Below, in pieces: positions 1-6,574 of a DNA stretch of 64,000 nt. The first letter of the stretch is position 1, and each line of letters begins with the position of its first letter. Origin of the DNA: Ceratopteris richardii (lineage: Eukaryota > Streptophyta > Polypodiopsida > Polypodiales > Pteridaceae); NCBI GenBank assembly GCA_020310875.1, contig MU260075.1, positions 634,001 through 698,000 on the forward strand, given 5' to 3'. The notes beneath the pieces are model-generated. The model had not been told where the DNA came from. It searched no databases and saw only the letters and a program-made list of their open reading frames with translations. The position numbers and the translations under genes are program-made.

Positions 1-338
1 TCAATGAAGAAGATGGGTTCTTCCAATAATTTGTGTATACCAACTGCCTTCCATCTTTTCTGATTGACAGCAACCCTTTGAAATCTGTAAAATTCTTGAC
101 ACAGCATGGTATATTTGTATCCACCTACTCCCACTGTGAATATATGTTGTCCAATAATGCTTAGGGTTTCTTTGAGCTCCTTCACCACCTTCTCTACCTC
201 TGGAATCTCTAGTTCCTCATCAGATTCCAGGTTCACCTGTTCTTCCACAGCTTCACTGTCTAGGAACCAATGTCCTCTTGATAGAGTGACTGATTCTGCT
301 TTGAAGTCATGAATTGATAACTCCTTTGCATTCACCAT
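1..338 (-). CDS. N-terminal part of the 3' ORF (ORF3) of Gypsy-1, cut by window edge
   Basis: An ATG at 338 opens a frame with no stop to the window edge (112 codons). The protein starts MVNAKELSIHDF, has a very acidic middle (about residues 30-55) and then a patch, GGYKYTMLCQEFYRFQRV, that resembles the start of the Gypsy-2 ORF3 (GGVWWTFQFFSREFEALQNV); a Trp-containing stretch follows in both. It lies downstream of integrase, where some plant gypsy elements carry an extra ORF. I see no signal peptide or membrane segment in this part, so an env role is not supported. Function unknown. The homology to Gypsy-2 ORF3 is a by-eye inference. Confidence 0.6.
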   Translation of the reverse strand, partial: MVNAKELSIHDFKAESVTLSRGHWFLDSEAVEEQVNLESDEELEIPEVEKVVKELKETLSIIGQHIFTVGVGGYKYTMLCQEFYRFQRVAVNQKRWKAVGIHKLLEEPIFFI

Positions 339-352
339 TCTGAGGAAAATAA
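339..352 (-). promoter_or_regulatory. Possible 3' splice acceptor before ORF3
   Basis: On the minus strand a T-rich run ends in TTTTCCTCAG one base before the ORF3 ATG. This matches a plant 3' splice-site consensus and could place ORF3 on a spliced subgenomic RNA. Gypsy-2 has CTAACCTTCAG at the equivalent place (36783-36793). Confidence 0.35.
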
Positions 353-818
353 AATACACAAAGAAAAACTCCACCCACATGAGTCACAAGAAATCAAAGA
401 GTAATATTTATTTTGAGATGTCATGACATAAGAATGAAAAATAAAATCCAAAATAAATTCTATTTCTTCAAAAAGACTCAATAAAAGTCATCATTACAGG
501 TGTAGCAAGATGTCTAGTGCACTCCCTTTTCCCAACAACTCTTTTGGAGAAAAACAAAACATTTATCAATGATAGAAAAAATTAATACAAAATAAATAGA
601 AGTCTACTACCCTTCTACCTAGATCTTGCTTTGTGCTATATAATTTTGTAAAAAGGAAAAGAAATTAAACAATTTTTCTCAACTTTTCTCTCTTTTTCTC
701 TCTCTTTTTTTTTATAATATTGATTTTTTCTATTTCTTTTCTTCCCCTCCTCATTCTCTTTTTAGAAAAAGGATAAGGTCAAATATTTTTGTCATAATTT
801 TCAATATGTTATGATTTT
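353..818. other. Noncoding spacer between Trp-repeat ORF and ORF3 of Gypsy-1
   Basis: AT-rich with no sizeable coding frame. Between about 690 and 770 the plus strand is strongly pyrimidine-rich (CTCTTTTTCTCTCTC and similar), so the element's RNA is purine-rich there. It could be an intron-like or untranslated spacer. Nothing else recognised. Confidence 0.5.
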
Positions 819-1208
819 CTAAATATAGATCAAATATGGATGATCTTTTTTCCATTGAAACAACTCTGATTTTTTGACCCAATACTTCCTAACTCTAATT
901 GTCCTGGTTTCAGGCAAACATCCATTTCCTTCAGATAAGCATTTTGTAGGATTTTTCTGTCTCCATATCCATTTTGTCTTGGATTTCTGTTTTGATGAAC
1001 GGACCTCCTGTAGACTTTGATTCCATGTGCTTCTTGTTCTGATGTTTTGATTCTTTGGATAATGCCATGATTGCCACCTTCTTCCTATCTCTCCACCCTT
1101 CTTTGTTCTTCCAATCTTTTGCTGATTTTGATTACATGAAGCTTGATCATTTAACATTTGTATTGGTAATGTCTGTGTATCTTCAAATGCAAAAGTGAAT
1201 CCTTCCAA
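819..1208 (-). CDS. Basic Trp-repeat ORF downstream of protease 2 (Gypsy-1)
   Basis: 129 codons, strongly basic and Gln/Asn/Ser-rich. Tryptophans recur in short basic contexts: RRWQSWHYPK, RSTWNQ, TKWIWRQK, RKYWVKK, LFQWKK. Gypsy-2 has a matching region (36102-36650) with IWVPK-like repeats at the same map position, after the second protease and before ORF3. It may be the C-terminal tail of the pol polyprotein, possibly nucleic-acid binding. That role is inference from composition only. No known domain recognised. Confidence 0.5.
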   Translation of the reverse strand: MEGFTFAFEDTQTLPIQMLNDQASCNQNQQKIGRTKKGGEIGRRWQSWHYPKNQNIRTRSTWNQSLQEVRSSKQKSKTKWIWRQKNPTKCLSEGNGCLPETRTIRVRKYWVKKSELFQWKKDHPYLIYI

Positions 1209-1238
1209 GTGTACATCATGACCATCTGATTGAATTTC

Positions 1239-2222
1239 CTATTCTTCATTACTCAATAAAAATATTAATAACCTTTTGTCATTTATGTTCAATTTAAGCT
1301 TCATTTTTTCAAAATCCAAAATCACTTTACCTTGTTGGAGCCACGGTTGACCTAAAATCACTTTTTCAGACATCAACTGATCTGGCCATTCTTCACAGTC
1401 TATTTTCATATATTCTTCATTGAACTTAACTTCAATAGATAGTGAAGACATGCTTTGTACTATTTGACCTTCCAAAGTTTTGATTAAGGTTCTACTTTTA
1501 GTTCTTTTTATATTAAATTTACTTACCAAAGCTGAACTAATCAGATTCACTTGTGCTCCAGAATCTATCAATACCCTAATGTTTTCATTTTGAAAATCCA
1601 TTGTCATCACAGGCACATGTTCTTTTAGTTTTAGAGGAGTTTCACACAAACATACTTCCCTAAGATCTTTGATTTTTCTTATCCTTTCCTTTGCTTCCTG
1701 TTGAGCCTCTTTTCTAATGTCTTCCTCTTCTTTTTTCCTATTTTGAGCTCGTTGCAACCTTCTCCATTCATCAACAGTTAATGGGCAGTCATACCTCTTG
1801 ACTCTACATCCACTTATGAAGTTTGGCATGATTTCTCCGTCTATGTTAGCTAGTTGAATGGCTCCACTATTGCTTATCTGATGTATAATATATGGTCCAT
1901 GTCCTTTTTTCTGGAACTTTTTCTGATGTTCTTTGACTGTGTAAGCCAAAACTAGGTCTCCTTCCTGTAGATCTTTTTCTTTCATGTGAACATCATGATA
2001 AGCTTTTTGCCTTTTCTTGTCCACATATATACTCATAATGGCTTGGAGTCTAGATGCTCCCAATTTTTCCAATTCTATTACTCTCTCTGACAGTTCATGT
2101 CCAGTCCAATTGTAGTGACTACCTACTTTTAATGTTGGAAGAAGGAATTCCATAGGTAGAACTGCATTTTGTCCATATACTAGATTGAATGGTGTGTTTC
2201 CTATTGCAGTTTTATAAGCCAC
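1239..2222 (-). CDS. Integrase C-terminal domain fused to a second aspartic-protease domain (Gypsy-1)
   Basis: The same frame is open upstream to about 2365, where the integrase core with its catalytic Glu (LAESTNK) is read; a frameshift separates it from the ORF at 2327-3001. Here YKTAIGNTPFNLVYGQ continues the core, and GDLVLAY and GPYIIHQIS mark the C-terminal beta-barrel region. A charged, probably helical linker follows (RKKEEEDIRKEAQQEAKERI). Then comes a retropepsin-like domain: VLIDSGAQVNLIS, with catalytic Asp at 1563-1565, and VILGQPWLQ about 95 residues later. The normal protease lies before RT (about 5840), so this element encodes two. The role of the second is unknown. Confidence 0.85.
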   Translation of the reverse strand: MAYKTAIGNTPFNLVYGQNAVLPMEFLLPTLKVGSHYNWTGHELSERVIELEKLGASRLQAIMSIYVDKKRQKAYHDVHMKEKDLQEGDLVLAYTVKEHQKKFQKKGHGPYIIHQISNSGAIQLANIDGEIMPNFISGCRVKRYDCPLTVDEWRRLQRAQNRKKEEEDIRKEAQQEAKERIRKIKDLREVCLCETPLKLKEHVPVMTMDFQNENIRVLIDSGAQVNLISSALVSKFNIKRTKSRTLIKTLEGQIVQSMSSLSIEVKFNEEYMKIDCEEWPDQLMSEKVILGQPWLQQGKVILDFEKMKLKLNINDKRLLIFLLSNEE

Positions 2223-2326
2223 TCTATAAGCCCATAGGACATGATTAAGTTGTAAATCCCAATCATTCCTATTTGTGTTTACTAATTTTGATAGTACAGT
2301 ACAAAGTACTTTATTAGTACTTTCTG

Positions 2327-3001
2327 CTAACCCATTGGCTTGTGCGTGATATGGGCTGACTTTCTATGATTGATCAGGAAATATTCAGTGATGTTTTCTA
2401 GGATTTGGTTTACAAAATGGGTTCCCCTATCACTTACCAATTCAATCGGAAGTCCAAATCTAGTGATAATATTTTCATATAGGAATCTGGCAGTAGTATG
2501 AGCATCATTCCTTCTTGTGGCTTTGGCCTCAGCCCACTTTGTCAGGTAATCTGTAGCCACTATGATGTATTCAGCATGGGATTGTTTTGCTGGAGGATGT
2601 ATAGGTCCAATGAAATCCAACCCCCATTTACTAAAGGCTCTTGCTGAAATTAATGGAACTAATGGCATATCATCTCTTTTATTTGGTTGACTCACTCTCT
2701 GACAGACATCACATCTTTTTACATAGGTTCTTGCATCAGGAAATAGGGTTGGCCACCAAAAGCCAGAATATAAAATGAGTTTAGCAGTTCTGTCACTTGA
2801 GAAGTGTCCTCCTGCTACTCCAGAATGTGCTAGTTCCAACATTTCCAGATATTTATTCTCAGGAACACAAATTCTTAAGTATCCATCCATCCCTCTCTTA
2901 TACAACTGTTCTCCTATTAATTGATATTCTTCAGAGATTACTTGTAGATTTTTGGAATCTGCACCAGCTATCACTTGTTTTCCTTTCTTCTTCCTTTTCA
3001 A
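2327..3001 (-). CDS. Integrase: second H2C2 zinc module and catalytic core (Gypsy-1)
   Basis: Integrase inserts the cDNA into the genome. Residues 59-100 form H-X6-H-X30-C-X2-C (AHSGVAGGH ... CDVC), preceded by the usual QLYKRGMDGYLRICVP segment. The core follows: LDFIGPIHPP (first Asp), VSDRGTHF (second Asp). The frame then shifts at about 2370, and the catalytic Glu is read in the next ORF. The same frame upstream is separated only by TGA 3044-3046 from a first H2C2 module. There is no convincing start codon, as expected for part of a polyprotein. Confidence 0.9.
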   Translation of the reverse strand: MKRKKKGKQVIAGADSKNLQVISEEYQLIGEQLYKRGMDGYLRICVPENKYLEMLELAHSGVAGGHFSSDRTAKLILYSGFWWPTLFPDARTYVKRCDVCQRVSQPNKRDDMPLVPLISARAFSKWGLDFIGPIHPPAKQSHAEYIIVATDYLTKWAEAKATRRNDAHTTARFLYENIITRFGLPIELVSDRGTHFVNQILENITEYFLINHRKSAHITHKPMG

Positions 3002-3043
3002 TTCCTCAATGATATTTTCACTCCAATCTAGATTTTTCTGGAA

Positions 3044-3394
3044 TCAATATAGAGTTATGAATTCTGATTCTTGCAATAATTGGCACTTCCTGCAATTAGC
3101 AATGTATTTTGTTACATCTTGAGTCTTATTAGGCCAATGTACCCCCATCCTATTGAGATTACTTAGGGTGACTACCCTAGAAGCATGAGTGCAAGGGTTC
3201 CAACAATGAGCTCTCCTCAGATATTCTTGTTGCTCTTCCCCAGGAGTACAATATTCCAATATGCCTGTGTGGTTGAGATGATACAAATGCCCAGCTAGTA
3301 ACATAAAGTTCTTGCTTTGTAATACTAAGTGTGCATTGTTCCCAACTGTTCTGCAAGGTCCCATGGTTAATAATGGTACTAAGTCATGGCCCAC
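3044..3394 (-). CDS. First H2C2 zinc module, between RNase H and integrase (Gypsy-1)
   Basis: Residues 63-104 (3083-3208) read H-X6-H-X30-C-X2-C with an internal GVHWPN, the same spacing as the module in the next ORF (GFWWPT). The 40 residues before it also match the second module (LLAGHLYHLNHTGILEYCTP against LIGEQLYKRGMDGYLRICVP), so a unit of about 85 residues is duplicated in tandem. The ORF ends TLY-TGA and the frame continues unbroken into the second module. It overlaps the RNase H ORF by 16 bases in another frame. Gypsy-2 has the same module and a TGA at the same point. Confidence 0.85.
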   Translation of the reverse strand: MGHDLVPLLTMGPCRTVGNNAHLVLQSKNFMLLAGHLYHLNHTGILEYCTPGEEQQEYLRRAHCWNPCTHASRVVTLSNLNRMGVHWPNKTQDVTKYIANCRKCQLLQESEFITLY

Positions 3395-4308
3395 TCAGGA
3401 ACACTCTCTACTTTGAACAAATAAGTGTCTAGCAGATTGTCATCTAAAGGTGAACTGGGTTCTTTAGACTGAATTCGAGATAAATGATCTGCTCTAAAGT
3501 GTGTTTTCCCTTGTCTGACCACCACTTCAAACTCAAATTCCATTAGTAAAAGAAACCATCTGACTATTCTACCAGTGTGACAAGGTTTATTTACCAAATA
3601 TAATAAAGCTTGGTGGCCTATAAAGAACTTAAACTTGTTGGCCAAAAGGTAATGTCTATATTTCTTTACAGCAAATATCATGACCAATCCCTCTCTCTCA
3701 GTGGTTGTATAATTTTTTTCTGCTAGATTCAATTGCCTACTAGCATAAGCCACTGGAAAATCTAACTTGCTTCCTTCTATTGGTTGTGCTAACACACATC
3801 CTAAAGCATAATTTGAAGCATCCACATGGACATGAAAAATTTTATCCCATTGAGGTGTTTTCAGAATTGGGGCTGTTACCAAACAAGTTTTTAAAGTTTC
3901 AAAGGCTTGGTCACACTCCTTGGTCCACTCAAACTTTGTAATTAGGGCATATAAGGGTTTGGCTATGTCAGCAAATTTGTGTACAAATTTCCTATAGTAC
4001 CCACAATGTCCCATAAAAGTTTGAAGTTCCTTTACACTTGTTGGTCTTGGAAGCTCTATTATGGCCTTTATTTTCTTCTCATCAGTTGAAATTCCATTTT
4101 TAGAGACTATGTGACCTAACATTCTTCCTTGTCTTACAAAGAATACACACTTTTCTGGATTTAAACATACTCTGTAGGTTCTACATTTCCTGAATATATT
4201 TTCTAAATCCTGCAAGTGATCTTGTCTTTTTAATGAAAAAGTACAAAGATCATCTACATAAATTTCCATTACATTCCTCAAGAACTCTTTGAAGATATGA
4301 CACATCAA
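3379..4308 (-). CDS. Reverse transcriptase (palm/thumb) and RNase H (Gypsy-1)
   Basis: Begins in the RT at CHIFKEFLRNVMEIYVDD (YVDD polymerase box near 4250), continues through LNPEKCVFFVRQGRMLGHIVS and FMGHCGYYRKFVHKFA, then RNase H: VHVDASNYALGCVLAQ, YTTTEREGLVMIFAVKKYRHYL, and ADHLSR at the end. The upstream RT part lies in the same frame, separated only by TAG 4312-4314. At that place Gypsy-2 reads TFQRLM, so the stop replaces a Gln codon. Copies element RNA into DNA and degrades the RNA strand. Ends in a frameshift into the H2C2 ORF. Confidence 0.93.
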   Translation of the reverse strand: MMCHIFKEFLRNVMEIYVDDLCTFSLKRQDHLQDLENIFRKCRTYRVCLNPEKCVFFVRQGRMLGHIVSKNGISTDEKKIKAIIELPRPTSVKELQTFMGHCGYYRKFVHKFADIAKPLYALITKFEWTKECDQAFETLKTCLVTAPILKTPQWDKIFHVHVDASNYALGCVLAQPIEGSKLDFPVAYASRQLNLAEKNYTTTEREGLVMIFAVKKYRHYLLANKFKFFIGHQALLYLVNKPCHTGRIVRWFLLLMEFEFEVVVRQGKTHFRADHLSRIQSKEPSSPLDDNLLDTYLFKVESVPEWAMT

Positions 4309-4311
4309 CCT

Positions 4312-4704
4312 CTAAAAAGTTGATGGAGCATTAGTTAACCCAAAGGGCATAACCCTAAAAGCATAAATTCCCCATTCTGTGGAAAAGGCAGTTTTATGTT
4401 GTTCTTCCAATGCTATAGGTACCTGATTGTATCCTGAAAAACCATCTAAAAAACTATAAACCTCCTTCCCTGCAACTCTTTCTAGAAGATGATCTGTTAT
4501 AGGCAGTGGATAATTATCTCTTATAATTGCTGCAACCTTTTTCAAGTTAATGCATACCCTAAGTTTCCCATTCTTTTTTGGTACCACAACTATAGGAGAT
4601 ATCCATTCTGTATACTCAATTTCATAGATATGTGTAATGTCTCTGTTTGCTAGGTTTTGCCTCAGGTGTAATAGGAATCTTATGCTCACAGATTTTAGTA
4701 TCAT
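4312..4704 (-). CDS. Reverse transcriptase N-terminal half (Gypsy-1)
   Basis: Contains IYEIEYTEWISPIVVVPKKNGKLRVCI, the fingers YPLPITDHLLERVAGKEVYSFLDGFSGYNQV (first palm Asp) and FRVMPFGLTNAPSTF. Stop TAG at 4312-4314 replaces the Gln found in Gypsy-2. Against Gypsy-2 about 16-19 residues just before IYEIE are missing, and the deletion shifts the frame, which splits this part from the protease ORF. A small but probably disabling lesion. Confidence 0.9.
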   Translation of the reverse strand: MILKSVSIRFLLHLRQNLANRDITHIYEIEYTEWISPIVVVPKKNGKLRVCINLKKVAAIIRDNYPLPITDHLLERVAGKEVYSFLDGFSGYNQVPIALEEQHKTAFSTEWGIYAFRVMPFGLTNAPSTF

Positions 4705-5827
4705 TACCTTTCAAATCCTTATAGCTATAAGCAAACACATCCCTATAGTTTCTTGCCAAGTTTCTTAGTGCCTCCTCTTCTTGAGTTGTCATGTCATCAG
4801 CCACTACAATATGTCTTTCTTCTCCCTCTTCCTGAGTGATCATGATCTTTTTAGTTTGTTCCTCATTATCATAAGCCTCCCCTTTCTTCTTTTCCCTCTT
4901 TGGTTTCCTCTTGAGAAGTAGTCTGTTTTCTACTTCATAAGTCTTGAAATTTGATGGTACATCAAACTGTTGATCTTTGTTTGTTTCCCTTTTCTTCTTC
5001 TCATCCTCCTGATTTTCTTCTATTTCCTTGTGTTTGTTTTTCTTATACTTGCCTGAGATTTTATCTTTAATAGCATCTTCAGCTTTTACTTCTTCCAAAA
5101 ATTGTGTTTTCCCTTTTTCTAATATCATTTCTTCTTCTTTATCCTCTTCTGTTCTGGATACCTTTATCATTTGTATTCCAATGTGAAAGACATCATATCC
5201 TTCTTCATTTTGAAATTCCACTCCTACATATTCATCACTGGCTAGATCCATAGTAGCCAAAATTTGATTCCACCCATAGGGCTCAAACTCCTCATCTTTG
5301 AATTGTTGTGGTACATAGTTCTCATCTTGTAACTTCCTTCCTTCCACACAATCTTCTCTTCTCAATCTCCTTTTTCTATTGGTAAGATTTCTTATCATGC
5401 TGCACTTCCATATTGATGATTCAGTTTCATCCTGGTCTTCCATTTCTGATTCCTCACTTAAATCTTGATTCTGATGTATTTTATACCATTCTTGAGGAGA
5501 TATGTCACAGTAGTGCCCATTTCTTAGATTTACTTTGGTTATTCTTCCTTTGCTCTGAAGGTATAAGCAATCATTACCCCAATCTTGCACAATTTGCATT
5601 TGTCTCATAAATGGTCTTCCTAGGATAATTTCATATGAAGTGGATTGTGGGAATTCAACTATAGCAAAGGTATGTTCTATCTCTATTACACATATGTCCA
5701 CAATCACTTTTTCCCATATTCCTAGGGGTTTTTCAATGTGTCCATCTGCAAGCTGCAATCTCATTTTGGTGGGTAATAATTCATTTTTTCCCCATTTCTC
5801 CCAAGTTTGTTTAGTCATGATGGCCAC
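4622..5827 (-). CDS. Protease 1 and charged linker to RT (Gypsy-1)
   Basis: Retropepsin that cleaves the gag-pol polyprotein. The catalytic DSGSG is encoded just upstream in the same frame (Asp at 5840-5842), and the frame is open to 5959. Then GVAIMTKQTWEKWG, the flap region LQLADGHIEKPLG and EIILGRPFMRQMQ. About 250 residues of Glu/Lys-rich linker follow, ending EERHIVVADDMTTQEEEALRNL and FAYSYKDLKGND before RT. The frame is split from the next upstream ORF by a single TAG (5960-5962). Gypsy-2 has the same domain order. Confidence 0.9.
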   Translation of the reverse strand: MAIMTKQTWEKWGKNELLPTKMRLQLADGHIEKPLGIWEKVIVDICVIEIEHTFAIVEFPQSTSYEIILGRPFMRQMQIVQDWGNDCLYLQSKGRITKVNLRNGHYCDISPQEWYKIHQNQDLSEESEMEDQDETESSIWKCSMIRNLTNRKRRLRREDCVEGRKLQDENYVPQQFKDEEFEPYGWNQILATMDLASDEYVGVEFQNEEGYDVFHIGIQMIKVSRTEEDKEEEMILEKGKTQFLEEVKAEDAIKDKISGKYKKNKHKEIEENQEDEKKKRETNKDQQFDVPSNFKTYEVENRLLLKRKPKREKKKGEAYDNEEQTKKIMITQEEGEERHIVVADDMTTQEEEALRNLARNYRDVFAYSYKDLKGNDTKICEHKIPITPEAKPSKQRHYTYL

Positions 5828-5959
5828 TCCTGATCCACTATCCAGACTAGCTTTGGCCTGGTTTTTACCAAATTGTATTTTTAAGGTTGAGTTTCCCTCT
5901 TCTCCTTCACAATATCCTCCTATCTTATCAATGGGAATATACCATAATTCCTCCTTTTC

Positions 5960-6574
5960 CTATAGTTGTGGGTAAAGATTTTCTGGTGTTGTTTCCCATT
6001 TTTTCATTTGGTTTTGTAAGTGAGGATTTTGTTTCATTAAATCTTCCCATGTGGTGTGATATAGAATTGTGCATTGTTTATCTATATTCACTTGGAATGT
6101 TACTTGTGGATTTTCTTCCTTGTTACAATTTCTTCTTGTTTTTGTTGTCTCAGATTCCTCAACTGTTTTTTGAGAATTGTCTACTTCCCCCATTTTGAGT
6201 TGCACTTCCCGTATGATTTGTTTACACTTCTGCATCCTTTCATGTTCTAAGTCTGGCAAAGGATAAGCCATTGTATGATCAGTAGGGCTTGGTCCCTCTT
6301 GAATTCTTCCCTTGTATGCTTTTATTAGAGTGTCTAGACTTTGTGAATTTCCTATCTCCAACTGGGTTTGTGTCTTCTGAGGAGAAGTACTGTTTGATTG
6401 TTCCCTATTTTCTTTTTCTAAATTTTTACCCATTCTTTGTTTCCTTTCCCATTTCCCTTTTTGTCTATTTTTCTTCACCTTTGAGATTGAACCTTCATTT
6501 TGTTCCTTAGTTGTTCTTTGTTGTTTAGTTTGTGACCTTGTTATAGCATTTACATTCACTTGGTCAAATGTCAC
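5960..6574 (-). CDS. Gag-protease linker region (Gypsy-1)
   Basis: Polar, Lys/Glu/Gln-rich region starting near VNVNAITRSQTKQQRT, the sort of TRSQ segment found between nucleocapsid and protease in plant gypsy polyproteins. It also has LDTLIKAYKGRIQEGPSPTDH and YPLPDLEHERMQKC, both matched in Gypsy-2 (MMLKAYQARIQEGPNVTDH, YPRADLEIERTKLC). It has no ATG and overlaps the 3' end of gag by 11 bases in the +1 frame, so it would be made by a +1 shift from gag or is separated by a mutation. TAG at 5960-5962 interrupts the way into protease. Confidence 0.75.
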   Translation of the reverse strand: MTFDQVNVNAITRSQTKQQRTTKEQNEGSISKVKKNRQKGKWERKQRMGKNLEKENREQSNSTSPQKTQTQLEIGNSQSLDTLIKAYKGRIQEGPSPTDHTMAYPLPDLEHERMQKCKQIIREVQLKMGEVDNSQKTVEESETTKTRRNCNKEENPQVTFQVNIDKQCTILYHTTWEDLMKQNPHLQNQMKKWETTPENLYPQL

